A DNA stretch of 64,000 nucleotides, taken from positions 310,001 through 374,000 of the forward strand of contig OU744737.1 of assembly GCA_916613615.1 (NCBI GenBank), read 5' to 3'. A program made the position numbers and the translations under genes. Positions 33,201-45,464 of this stretch are shown piece by piece (the stretch's first letter is position 1; each line of letters begins with the position of its first letter). This DNA is from Steromphala cineraria (taxonomy: Eukaryota > Mollusca > Gastropoda > Trochida > Trochidae). A model generated the notes under the pieces. It was not told the DNA's origin. It was given only the letters and a program-made list of their open reading frames with translations, and ran no database searches.

Positions 33201-36200
33201 GGTGGTATTGTACCATAGAACCCAAACCCGACTGTAGAACCAAGGGTGGTATTGGTCTGAAACTCTGTACCATAGAACCCAAACCCGACTGTAGAACCAA
33301 GGGTGGTATTGTACCATAGAACCCAAACCCGACTGTAGAACCAAGGGTGGGATTGGTCTGAAACTCTGTACCATAGAACCCAAACCCGACTGTAGAACCA
33401 AGGGTGGTATTGTACCATAGAACCCAAACCCGACTGTAGAACCAAGGGTGGTATTGTACCATAGAACCCAAACCCAACTGTAGAACCAAGGGTGGTATTG
33501 TACTATAGAACCCAAACCCGACTGTAGAACCAAGGGTGGTATTGGTCTGAAACTCTGTACCATAGAACCCAAACCCGACTGTAGAACCAAGGGTGGTATT
33601 GTACCATAGAACCCAAACCCGACTGTAGAACCAAGGGTGGTATTGTACCATAGAACCCAAACCCGACTGTAGAACCAAGGGTGGTATTGGTCTGTACCAT
33701 AGAACCCAAACCCGACTGTAGAACCAAGGGTGGTATTGGTCTGTACCATAGAACCCAAACCCGACTGTAGAACCAAGGGTGGTATTGGTCTGAAACTCTG
33801 TACCATAGAACCCAAACCCGACTGTAGAACCAAGGGTGGTATTGTACCATAGAACCCAAACCCGACTGTAGAACCAAGGGTGGTATTGGTCTGAAACTCT
33901 GTACCATAGAACCCAAACCCGACTGTAGAACCAAGGGTGGTATTGTACCATAGAACCCAAACCCGACTGTAGAACCAAGGGTGGTATTGGTCTGAAACTC
34001 TGTACCATAGAACCCAAACCCGACTGTAGAACCAAGGGTGGTATTGTACCATAGAACCCAAACCCGACTGTAGAACCAAGGGTGGTATTGTACCATAGAA
34101 CCCAAACCCAACTGTAGAACCAAGGGTGGTATTGTACTATAGAACCCAAACCCGACTGTAGAACCAAGGGTGGTATTGGTCTGAAACTCTGTACCATAGA
34201 ACCCAAACCCGACTGTAGAACCAAGGGTGGTATTGTACCATAGAACCCAAACCCGACTGTAGAACCAAGGGTGGTATTGTACCATAGAACCCAAACCCGA
34301 CTGTAGAACCAAGGGTGGTATTGGTCTGTACCATAGAACCCAAACCCGACTGTAGAACCAAGGGTGGTATTGGTCTGTACCATAGAACCCAAACCCGACT
34401 GTAGAACCAAGGGTGGTATTGGTCTGAAACTCTGTACCATAGAACCCAAACCCGACTGTAGAACCAAGGGTGGTATTGTACCATAGAACCCAAACCCGAC
34501 TGTAGAACCAAGGGTGGTATTGGTCTGTACCATAGAACCCAAACCAGACTGTAGAACCAAGGGTGGTATTGTACCATAGAACCCAAACCCGACTGTAGAA
34601 CCAAGGGTGGTATTGGTCTGTACCATAGAACCCAAACCCGACTGTAGAACCAAGGGTGGTATTGTACCATAGAACCCAAACCCGACTGTAGAACCAAGGG
34701 TGGTATTGGTCTGAAACTCTGTACCATAGAACCCAAACCCGACTGTAGAACCAAGGGTGGTATTGGTCTGTACCATAGAACCCAAACCCGACTGTAGAAC
34801 CAAGGGTGGTATTGGTCTGAAACTCTGTACCATAGAACCCAAACCCGACTGTAGAACCAAGGGTGGTATTGGTCTGTACCATAGAACCCAAACCCGACTG
34901 TAGAACCAAGGGTGGTATTGGTCTGTACCATAGAACCCAAACCCGACTGTAGAACCAAGGGTGGTATTGTACCATAGAACCCAAACCCAACTGTAGAACC
35001 AAGGGTGGTATTGGTCTGTACCATAGAACCCAAACCCAACTGTAGAACCAAGCGTGGTATTGGTCTGTACCATAGAACCCAAACCCGACTGTAGAACCAA
35101 GGGTGGTATTGTACCATAGAACCCAAACCCGACTGTAGAACCAAGGGTGGTATTGGTATGTACCATAGAACCCAAACCCGACTGTAGAACCAAGGGTGGT
35201 ATTGGTCTGTACCATAGAACCCAAACCCGACTGTAGAACCAAGGGTGGTATTGTACCATAGAACCCAAACCCGACTGTAGAACCAAGGGTGGTATTGGTC
35301 TGTACCATAGAACCCAAACCCGACTGTAGAACCAAGGGTGGTATTGTACCATAGAACCCAAACCCGACTGTAGAACCAAGGGTGGTATTGTACCATAGAA
35401 CCCAAACCCGACTGTAGAACCAAGGGTGGTATTGTACCATGGAACCCAAACCCGACTGTAGAACCAAGGGTGGTATTGGTCTGTACCATAGAACCCGAAC
35501 CCGACTGTAGAACCAAGGGTGGTATTGTACCATAGAACCCAAACCCGACTGTAGAACCAAGGGTGGTATTGGTCTGAAACTCTGTACCATAGAACCCAAA
35601 CCCGACTGTAGAACCAAGGGTGGTATTGTACCATAGAACCCAAACCCGACTGTAGAACCAAGGGTGGTATTGGTCTGAAACTCTGTACCATAGAACCCAA
35701 ACCCGACTGTAGAACCAAGGGTGGTATTGTACCATAGAACCCAAACCCGACTGTAGAACCAAGGGTGGTATTGTACCATAGAACCCAAACCCAACTGTAG
35801 AACCAAGGGTGGTATTGTACCATAGAACCCAAACCCGACTGTAGAACCAAGGGTGGTATTGGTCTGAAACTCTGTACCATAGAACCCAAACCCGACTGTA
35901 GAACCAAGGGTGGTATTGTACCATAGAACCCAAACCCGACTGTAGAACCAAGGGTGGTATTGTACCATAGAACCCAAACCCGACTGTAGAACCAAGGGTG
36001 GTATTGGTCTGTACCATAGAACCCAAACCCGACTGTAGAACCAAGGGTGGTATTGTACCATAGAACCCAAACCCGACTGTAGAACCAAGGGTGGTATTGG
36101 TCTGAAACTCTGTACCATAGAACCCAAACCCGACTGTAGAACCAAGGGTGGTATTGTACCATAGAACCCAAACCCGACTGTAGAACCAAGGGTGGTATTG

Positions 36201-39170
36201 GTCTGTACCATAGAACCCAAACCAGACTGTAGAACCAAGGGTGGTATTGTACCATAGATCCCAAACCCGACTGTAGAACCAAGGGTGGTATTGGTCTGTA
36301 CCATAGAACCCAAACCCGACTGTAGAACCAAGGGTGGTATTGTACCATAGAACCCAAACCCGACTGTAGAACCAAGGGTGGTATTGGTCTGAAACTCTGT
36401 ACCATAGAACCCAAACCCGACTGTAGAACCAAGGGTGGTATTGGTCTGTACCATAGAACCCAAACCCGACTGTAGAACCAAGGGTGGTATTGGTCTGAAA
36501 CTCTGTACCATAGAACCCAAACCCGACTGTAGAACCAAGGGTGGTATTGGTCTGTACCATAGAACCCAAACCCGACTGTAGAACCAAGGGTGGTATTGGT
36601 CTGTACCATAGAACCCAAACCCGACTGTAGAACCAAGGGTGGTATTGTACCATAGAACCCAAACCCAACTGTAGAACCAAGGGTGGTATTGGTCTGTACC
36701 ATAGAACCCAAACCCAACTGTAGAACCAAGCGTGGTATTGGTCTGTACCATAGAACCCAAACCCGACTGTAGAACCAAGGGTGGTATTGTACCATAGAAC
36801 CCAAACCCAACTGTAGAACCAAGGGTGGTATTGGTCTGTACCATAGAACCCAAACCCAACTGTAGAACCAAGCGTGGTATTGGTCTGTACCATAGAACCC
36901 AAACCCGACTGTAGAACCAAGGGTGGTATTGTACCATAGAACCCAAACCCGACTGTAGAACCAAGGGTGGTATTGTACCATAGAACCCAAACCCAACTGT
37001 AGAACCAAGGGTGGTATTGGTCTGTACCATAGAACCCAAACCCGACTGTAGAACCAAGGGTGGTATTGTACCATAGAACCCAAACCCGACTGTAGAACCA
37101 AGGGTGGTATTGTACCATAGAACCCAAACCCGACTGTAGAACCAAGGGTGGTATTGGTCTGTACCATAGAACCCAAACCCGACTGTAGAACCAAGGGTGG
37201 TATTGTACCATAGAACCCAAACCCGACTGTAGAACCAAGGGTGGTATTGGTCTGAAACTCTGTACCATAGAACCCAAACCCGACTGTAGAACCAAGGGTG
37301 GTATTGTACCATAGAACCCAAACCCGACTGTAGAACCAAGGGTGGTATTGGTCTGTACCATAGAACCCAAACCAGACTGTAGAACCAAGGTTGGTATTGT
37401 ACCATAGATCCCAAACCCGACTGTAGAACCAAGGGTGGTATTGGTCTGTACCATAGAACCCAAACCCGACTGTAGAACCAAGGGTGGTATTGTACCATAG
37501 AACCCAAACCCGACTGTAGAACCAAGGGTGGTATTGGTCTGAAACTCTGTACCATAGAACCCAAACCCGACTGTAGAACCAAGGGTGGTATTGGTCTGTA
37601 CCATAGAACCCAAACCCGACTGTAGAACCAAGGGTGGTATTGGTCTGAAACTCTGTACCATAGAACCCAAACCCGACTGTAGAACCAAGGGTGGTATTGG
37701 TCTGTACCATAGAACCCAAACCCGACTGTAGAACCAAGGGTGGTATTGGTCTGTACCATAGAACCCAAACCCGACTGTAGAACCAAGGGTGGTATTGTAC
37801 CATAGAACCCAAACCCAACTGTAGAACCAAGGGTGGTATTGGTCTGTACCATAGAACCCAAACCCAACTGTAGAACCAAGCGTGGTATTGGTCTGTACCA
37901 TAGAACCCAAACCCGACTGTAGAACCAAGGGTGGTATTGTACCATAGAACCCAAACCCGACTGTAGAACCAAGGGTGGTATTGTACCATAGAACCCAAAC
38001 CCAACTGTAGAACCAAGGGTGGTATTGGTCTGTACCATAGAACCCAAACCCGACTGTAGAACCAAGGGTGGTATTGGTCTGTACCATAGAACCCAAACCC
38101 GACTGTAGAACCAAGGGTGGTATTGGTCTGTACCATAGAACCCAAACCCGACTGTAGAACCAAGGGTGGTATGTACCATAGAACCCAAACCCGACTGTAG
38201 AACCAAGGGTGGTATTGTACCATAGAACCCAAACCCGACTGTAGAACCAAGGGTGGTATTGTACCATAGAACCCAAACCCGACTGTAGAACCAAGGGTGG
38301 TATTGTACCATGGAACCCAAACCCGACTGTAGAACCAAGGGTGGTATTGGTCTGTACCATAGAACCCGAACCCGACTGTAGAACCAAGGGTGGTATTGTA
38401 CCATAGAACCCAAACCCGACTGTAGAACCAAGGGTGGTATTGGTCTGAAACTCTGTACCATAGAACCCAAACCCGACTGTAGAACCAAGGGTGGTATTGT
38501 ACCATAGAACCCAAACCCGACTGTAGAACCAAGGGTGGTATTGGTCTGAAACTCTGTACCATAGAACCCAAACCCGACTGTAGAACCAAGGGTGGTATTG
38601 TACCATAGAACCCAAACCCGACTGTAGAACCAAGGGTGGTATTGGTCTGAAACTCTGTACCATAGAACCCAAACCCGACTGTAGAACCAAGGGTGGTATT
38701 GTACCATAGAACCCAAACCCGACTGTAGAACCAAGGGTGGTATTGTACCATAGAACCCAAACCCAACTGTAGAACCAAGGGTGGTATTGTACCATAGAAC
38801 CCAAACCCGACTGTAGAACCAAGGGTGGTATTGGTCTGTACCATAGAACCCAAACCCGACTGTAGAACCAAGGGTGGTATTGTACCATAGAACCCAAACC
38901 CGACTGTAGAACCAAGGGTGGTATTGGTCTGAAACTCTGTACCATAGAACCCAAACCCGACTGTAGAACCAAGGGTGGTATTGTACCATAGAACCCAAAC
39001 CCGACTGTAGAACCAAGGGTGGTATTGTACCATAGAACCCAAACCCGACTGTAGAACCAAGGGTGGTATTGGTCTGAAACTCTGTACCATAGAACCCAAA
39101 CCCGACTGTAGAACCAAGGGTGGTATTGTACCATAGAACCCAAACCCGACTGTAGAACCAAAGGTGGTAT
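30222..39170. repeat. 9-kb minisatellite of 44/49/57-bp units, intron 2
   Basis: About 190 units built on CTGTAGAACCAAGGGTGGTA, then TTGTACCATAGAACCCAAAC and CCGA. Three length classes differ between GGTATTG and GTACC: none, GTCT-type (+5) or GTCTGAAACTCT-type (+13). The unit has no stop on the minus strand in any frame, giving spurious frames of up to 3,059 aa. Rare variants recur in blocks, showing higher-order duplication. Confidence 0.98.
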
Positions 39171-39257
39171 TGGTCTGTACTCTGAACTCTCTAATGTTGT
39201 ACAAGTAAATCACAAAGAAGTAATTAATAAAAATGTCATTAATCAAATCTTTCCTTA

Positions 39258-39345
39258 TTGGCCCAGTTACAGGTCCTCGGTCCGCTGTATAGGCCCTTGG
39301 CTTCGCAGACCTCGGACCTGTAACTGGATCAATACGGAAATAACA
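39258..39345. mobile_element. Short foldback element, CCCAGTTACAGGTCC arms
   Basis: CCAGTTACAGGTCCTCGGTCC faces GACCTCGGACCTGTAACTGG; the interior is GCTGTATAGGCCCTTGGCTTC. About 85 bp with partly complementary centre. Confidence 0.75.
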
Positions 39346-40080
39346 TAATAAATAACATTATAATATAAATACATAACAGCTCATCATGGTGAACCATTGT
39401 TTGTGTAATCTGCCAATGTAGGCTATCCACAACCTTCAATATATGTGCAACAGTTCTTACGAAAATTGTCATGGTGATGTGGTTAACCTATACGTGAATA
39501 TCAAAATAAGCAAATGTTTTATTCCCAAATGTAGGCAATGATAAAATTTGAAGACATCGAGCAGAATGGTGGGTGAGATTTCGAGCAAACCGGAGCTTCG
39601 AAAGTGGTACAAGTGCCGTTGTGACCTTGAAGAAAAGGTCAATATCATCAAACGTGATTGGTGTCTGCATAATAAACAAATATAGGTTGTGACCAAATAT
39701 GAAGGCATTGGGTTCAAGGATTCATAAGGTTTAATAGGATATACGACGTACGGACGGAAGCCGCTGAATACAAAAAAACTAAATGAAAAATACTTATACT
39801 CAATAGAACCGAAGCACATAAATCACCACACCAAGGTTAGGTATTGTCTTTGGATCAATCTTAATCAATTGAGATCAACCGATTGCTCTACTGTTATTTA
39901 GAGAGATACAAGATACAAGAGAGACTTAAGTACAAACGGACGGACAGACGAACGCCATACGACCACCAAAGAAAAACGGAAAGGTTTTAGTTATAAAAGC
40001 TGTATAATTCTAAGCAAATTTCTACCAAAGAAAACAGCGTTTCCATTTCTAAATTGCAGCTAAACAACTATATAAAAATA
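39346..40080. other. Decayed repeat sequence
   Basis: GTGACCTTGAAGAAAAGGTC and ATCATCAAACGTGATTGGTG resemble modules of 54.3-55.0 kb in orientation and wording, and ACGGACGGACAGACGAACG (39938) is the kind of tract seen in pearl-like elements. Probably an eroded copy. The 116-aa minus frame here is not a gene. Confidence 0.5.
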
Positions 40081-40935
40081 GAGCCAGTGGCTCTGTAGCT
40101 TATCGGGCTTCATATATCAATTTTGATTTAGGGTGTGGCAAATGTGGTTCCTCCCTTACTTTGGACCTCAGGGTCACCAAATGTACAATTTATCTAACTT
40201 AGGAGTTTGCACACAAAGTTTCAGCTTTCTAGGCCTATGCTTCTTGAGAAAAAGATGAAATTAGGTTAAAGGGTGTGGCCCCTTAGGCCCTTATTATGGG
40301 CCACAGGGCCACGAAAGCTATAAATCATAATCCTCACTAGTCAAAGAGTATATTTACAAAGTTTCAGGTTTCTGGGCCTTATGGTTCTGGAGAATAGATG
40401 AAAATAGGTTTTTAAGGCGTGGCTCCTGTGGCCCTTATTAGGGGTCACAGGGCCACCAACGTTACAATTTTTAATCCTCACTAGTCAAGGAGTCTTTACA
40501 CAAAGTTTCAGCTTTCTGGGCCTTATGGTTCTGGAGAAGAAGATGAAAATAGGTTTTCAGGGCGTGGCCCCTGTTGCCCTTATTAGGGGTTACAGGGCCA
40601 CCAAAGCTAAAATTTTTAATCCTCACTAGTCAAGGAGTCTGTACACAAAGTTTCAGCTTTCTAGGCCTTATAGTTACGGAGAAGAAGATGAAAATAGGTT
40701 TTTAGGGTGTGGCCCCTGTGGCCCTTATTAGGGGTCACAGGGCCACCAAAGTTACAATTTTTAATCCACACTAGTCAAGGAGTCTGTACACAAAGTTACA
40801 GAAGTCGAAATTCCACAAAGTTTACGGACGGATGGACGGATGGACGGACGGACGGACGGATGGATGGACGGACGCCGGACACCATGCCATGCCATAAGCC
40901 CATCGGGCCTTACAGGCCAGATGAGCTTAAAATAT
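40081..40935 (+). mobile_element. Pearl/Helentron-like element with 145-bp tandem modules
   Basis: Starts GAGCCAGTGGCTCTGTAGC, contains about five modules with CCTCACTAGTCAAGGAGTCT at 40332, 40476, 40621 and 40766, then an (ACGG/ATGG)n tract (40826-40873) and an end reading GGCCTTACAGGCCAGATGAGC. A one-module copy lies at 51156-51495. Terminal phrases TAGCTTATCGGGCTT and AAGCCCATCGGGCCT are related. No protein coded. Confidence 0.7.
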
Positions 40936-41097
40936 GTATATTAGTTGGATATATCGTCCTCGCAAATAAAAAGCTCAAAGTAACGATTGATGATTGTATG
41001 TCATCCTAAAACATTATTATTTGATTTGTTCTGACCTTACGAACACATTTAACCTTTGCAGCACGTGCGTTGATAAAGATTTGGGGTCTAGGGGTTA

Positions 41098-41398
41098 TGG
41101 GGTTTAACGCCGCTTTCAAGAGTATTTCACTTATATCGCGGCTGCTAGTATTATTGCAGGGAGAAAGCCCGCAACACTATTGTGATTATGTGTTGCAGTG
41201 AAAACTGCGAGCATCGGCTGGAACTAGCGAACCATGGGTGGTACTGCACTGAAATTCAGTTTAGCACTGCACCCAAACCTGACTGCTTGTAAAACAGTTC
41301 TCTACTGCAGACAAAGTTGCCAAACCCCTGGCGGGATTCGAACCACAGACCTTCTGATCCGAAGCCGAACGCGCTAACCACTGCGCTATCCCGCCCCC
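41098..41398 (-). mobile_element. tRNA-derived SINE, full-length-looking
   Basis: On the minus strand the head reads GGCGGGATAGCGCAGTGGTTAGCG (in two parts: GGCGGGATAGCGCAG and TGGTTAGCG), with the A box at 41389-41371 and the B box GGTTCGAATCC at 41344-41334, followed by a non-tRNA body to GGCGTTAAACCCC. Pol III promoter boxes are intact, but it is a SINE, not a tRNA gene: no acceptor-stem pairing at the 3' side. Confidence 0.9.
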
Positions 41399-41444
41399 TA
41401 ATTATTGCCTTTTTCGCCCAAGCGTCAACAGTTGCTAATTCTAA

Positions 41445-41815
41445 TGTACAATGACCAAGAAGACATGGTCATAAAAATCCCCCGCCAAATAAGTTAAAGC
41501 TCCCAATATTTTATTTCATGGGCCGTAAGTCTGTATTAAGTTACTGCATTTCCTCATTTTTGACCTGCATCAACTTATAGATACCCTCAAACAGAGTCCA
41601 AAAACACGAAATAGGACAATGACTCCGTTAAAATAATTTTGCGGTTCTGATTGTCGAACTCAAAGGTATTGATACCCTGAAGACACACAGCAAGTTTGGT
41701 TACCCTATCTTAAATAGTTTCTGAGAGAAGCTGTCCCCTTTAACTCGGACGGACGGACGCACGGGCCCAAACCATATCACCCTTCCACTTCGTAATTAGG
41801 GATAATTGAGGGATA
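41445..41815. mobile_element. Pearl/Helentron-like element, copy 2 of the 19.4-kb family
   Basis: AAGAAGACATGGTCATAAAA, ATCCCCCGCCA, GGTTCTGATTGTCGAACTC, ACCCTGAAGACACACAG, TCTGAGAGAAG, TTTAACTCGGACGGACGGAC and CTTCCACTTCGTA follow the order of 19383-19832. The right terminus is degraded. Confidence 0.65.
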
Positions 41816-42019
41816 AAACGGTAATATACAGAGTATCTCTACATTCGACATTTACGACACTAACGTACAACAATATTTCGTAAATATACTACGCGACAAT
41901 AGTTCAGACTCATCAACAAATGATGCTATAAAATTGTAGTATTGAACATCTTGACCTTGATTAACATGTTTTTACATTATTATGACCCCTTCGTATCGGG
42001 GAAAATGTTTCTGGATTGG

Positions 42020-42860
42020 GGTCAAATGAGTGAGTGAGTAAGTGAGTGAAATGGTGTTTAACGTGTTTTGAACAATATTTCAGTTATTAAACACGTGGAT
42101 GTTGCCATCCAAAAGAGAGTAGATAGATCAGGGAGAAAGAGATCGAAAGGATGAGGGAAAAGACGGAAAGAAAGGCATAGTAAGAGATAGAAAGCAGGTT
42201 TTAGAAGGACTCAAATTTGGTCTGGTTTCTACCCGTCGACCTGTCCAGCTTGGTGGGCAATATACCGTCTATAAGCGGTAACAGAATGCGAGTGAGTTGG
42301 GGTTTAACGTATTGTCAGCAATTTTCCTGCTATTTAACATGTGGATGTCGCCATCCAAAAGAGAATAGATAGATCAGAGAGAAGAGAGAAAGGGATCAAA
42401 AGGATGAGAGAACAGACGGAAAGAAAGACATAGTGATAGATAGAAAGCAGGTTTCAGGACTCACATTTTGTCTGGCTTCTACCCGTCGACCTACCAGCAC
42501 TCCGAAACACATGAACCCTAACCCTAACCATCACACCACGATAAGGTAATGAGTCCAGTGATGGAACAGAAGTTAAGTGAGGGAGTGAGTTTTTGTTTAA
42601 CGTGTTTTGAACAATATTTCAGTTATTAAACACGTGAATGTTGCCATCCAAAAGAAAGTAGATAAATCAGGGAGAAAGGATGAAAGAAATGACGGAAAGA
42701 AAGGCATAGTGAGAGATAGAAAGCGGGTTTTTGGAAATATTCAAATTTGGTCTGATTTCTACCCGTCGACCTGTCCAGCTCTCGTGGTCTCCGAAACACA
42801 TAAACCACCACACCAAGATATGGTAATGAGTCCAGTTGTGGAACAGAAGGTGAAGTCACA
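42020..42860 (+). mobile_element. Three tandem copies of dispersed repeat B
   Basis: Copies with GATGTTGCCATCCAAAAGA-like cores at 42099, 42344 and 42637. Each runs from a GTGAGTGAGTG start and GTTTAACGTG through AGACGGAAAGAAAG, ACCCGTCGACCT, to CACCACACCA and GGTAATGAGTCCAGT. Further copies: 45465-45955 (plus) and 47920-48165 (minus). About 280 bp each; no tRNA-like head seen. Confidence 0.8.
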
Positions 42861-42904
42861 AATGTTATTAAATGCTTTTGCACAAGCAGAAGTGTCAACA
42901 GAAG

Positions 42905-43900
42905 TCAAAATGTAGTTAGCCAAGGTCGGGGCTGCTTTCAGTTCTCGACCACCGCCACACTCGTAAAGTTGGCTATAACCAAGGAATTACATCAGATATA
43001 CAAATCCTTGCTATGACCTATCTCCACTTAGCTTTTCATAGGAGGGAACTATTTTGACATGTTTACTTCCAAGGTCAAATGTCAAATGTCAAGGTCACGA
43101 GTTAAAAAATCATAAAAGAATCCCTTGTAAACCTTGAAAATGATTTGTACTATGAAGCTCTCATCTCTAAGGACGGTGCTGCTCTCGGTTTTTGTGAAGT
43201 TTCCGCCGCCGCCCTCGTATTATAAGCTATAACTTTTTTCCAAAAAGCTTTCCAGAACTCTTATTCATAACTTACTACTCATACCTCGGGGGAACGATTT
43301 TGACACGTTCACTTTCAAGGTCAAAGGTCAAGGTCACGAGCTATGTAATCACTCTAAGAATTCCTTGTAAACGCGACAACTTGAAAAGTTTTTGTGCTAT
43401 GAAGCTCTTACTTGGTATATATCATCTTTGGAAAAGTAAAAAAAAAGTTGAAAAGGTTTCGGCTTCAATCCGTCAAAGGTCAAGGTCACAGCAAGGTCAT
43501 GACTTAAGCATGGTTTAGCGAAAATGCTTAATTTTAACTATGATCACTTTTAATCAATACATGATTGTTATACTCAATAAAAAGTGTTCAATTATTGTGT
43601 GACCTTAAAGGTCCAAGGTCATTAGAAATTGCAATTTATTGTAAACATGATAACTTGAAAAGTTCTTGTGCTATGAAGTTTAGATTTTGTGTATATTATC
43701 TCTTGAGAAGTACAAAATTTTCAAAAAGTGTTGGGTAAGAACTGTCGAAGGTCAAGATCATGGCCAGGTCAACATATATATATGGAGAACATGGATTAAA
43801 TTAACTTTTAACACCTTATTTAATTACATTAATGTTATACTCAATGAAATGTGTTCATTGATTGTGTGACCTTGGGTGTAAAATGTCAAGGTCATGAGAA
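42905..43900 (-). mobile_element. Interspersed repeat rich in AAGGTCAAGGTCA, reverse copies
   Basis: Contains, inverted, the phrases of 10770-11384: GGTGCTGCTCTCGGTTTTTG, TTCAAGGTCAAAGGTCAAGG, CACGAGCTATG, AACTTTTCAAG. At least three module repeats (42915, 43170, 43620). Confidence 0.7.
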
Positions 43901-44099
43901 AATGCCCAATTTGGTGAGGCCTGTAAAAGGCGGAACAGGGTAAGGCGAAACCCCAAGTTTCGGGGCTGCTCTGCTTTTGCGGTGTCCCGCAAATGCCAAT
44001 CTAGTTTTAGATATAAAATTTGGAAAACTACAAAATTTACAAGTTTTATGCCTTGTAGCTCTAACTTGGGATATATCATGTTTGGAGAAGTAAAAGGAA

Positions 44100-44272
44100 A
44101 ATTAGGGGATAAATCCATTCTGTTTTTTATTTTGGGGTTGTATGTCGTGCATTCTTTACCCCTAAATATAATTTCAAACCGAGCTTGCGAGGTTTGAAAT
44201 GTTTATTTAGGGGTAAAGAATGCACGACATACAACCCCAAAATAAAAAACAGAATGGATTTATCACCATTCT
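44100..44272. mobile_element. Foldback element with GAGCTTGCGAG apex
   Basis: Near-perfect inverted repeat: GATAAATCCATTCTGTTTTT, ATTTTGGGGTTGTATGTCG, GCATTCTTTACCCCTAAATA on the left, mirrored on the right. Apex AAACCGAGCTTGCGAGGTTT. Confidence 0.9.
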
Positions 44273-45464
44273 AACATGACTAATTAGTCAAAAAAGGTGG
44301 AACTATTTTGACTTGCGCAAAAGCAATGTGATTAGGTCAAACCGGTGCAGACCGGTTCCTCTCACTTGCAAAACAACGGTACAGTCCACTTTCATAAAGA
44401 ACACGTAACAATTAAAATGTAATTACATACAGAAAACACGTTTTTAAATAGACTCATCTGTAATCTATTGAGCATATTATCAATAGAAAACAGTTTTCAA
44501 TGTCGTCAAAGTTACGAATTTTTACCTAAATCCATGGGTCGACCCATCACCCCTACAAGAGCGACAAGGACTGACCAAATCAAGGGACGTTACTCTGAAA
44601 ATAGTTGTTCACTACGTGTCGGTGGACTGTTTCAAACTTAGTGGAAGCTGTCAAGAAATTTATATTTTGTGTCATGGTTGGGGAGACTGTGACAGGAAAA
44701 GTGGTCATTAGAGGTAGGGGCAGTGACAGCATTCAGTGAAATTAAAGAATAAAGTCGCTTCCGTTCATTTGACGAATCGCTGTATGAGAGGTGTTGCGAT
44801 CGTTGATTTTGTTTTTAGATCTGTGGACTATGATTAATTTACATCGCGAAGCAGTAAGAAACACTTCAAACAGGAACAAAAAACCTGGTTATTCGATTAA
44901 AATTTGTAGGTGTTTCAAAATGTCGACAAGTTTCTGATATTGAAATTTAAAGTATCGTCGCCAACATGTCATGTGTAAACAGAAAGTCGCTGAGTGCAGA
45001 TTGTTTTCTCGTGCGCGAAGGAATGTGAAGCGGTCGTAAATATTTAGATGTGATTATCGGCGAAATAATTACTCCAAAATGTTTATGAGTAACCAATCAG
45101 AACGCAGTATTTTCAAACTAGTGTTCGTGTCATGTTAGAATGAAGATTTCCGCTACAATCTATCAAAGGTAAAGGAACTCATGTTCCTGTGTTACTATTA
45201 ACACCTCTGGGATTCATTTTGACATGTTCACATTCAAGGTCAAGGTCACGACTTATAAAATCTAGTTTTAACAATGTTACATGAACCGGCATACAGATAC
45301 CGTTTTGTATTGATAAGTTTGTATTGGTTGGTAAAATGTTAATCAGTGACGTAATTCAAAAGTCAACATTTTGGTAAATAATTCATGACATATGTGTCGG
45401 TGGTCGTTATTTCTAAAGCTATGAGAATATTATTTCATTGTCTGAAATGTTTCAAATAATTTGT
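44273..45464. other. Intron 2 non-coding sequence
   Basis: No gene or clear repeat except a TTCAAGGTCAAGGTCACGAC phrase at 45233 from the repeat family of 42.9 kb. Confidence 0.45.

Noticed and set aside
30067..39246. Minus-strand open frames of 3,059, 1,837, 1,674, 1,293 and 1,086 codons
   Set aside because: All three minus frames are open at once because the 44/49/57-bp unit has no stop in that orientation; unit lengths shift the frame constantly and the array traces to a SINE.
41334..41398. tRNA gene on the minus strand (also 55371-55460)
   Set aside because: A and B boxes are present but the molecules lack a closing acceptor stem and continue into SINE bodies.
42510..42530. Interstitial telomere repeat (CCCTAACCCTAACC)
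   Set aside because: Only about two and a half units inside a dispersed repeat; no evidence of a telomeric origin.
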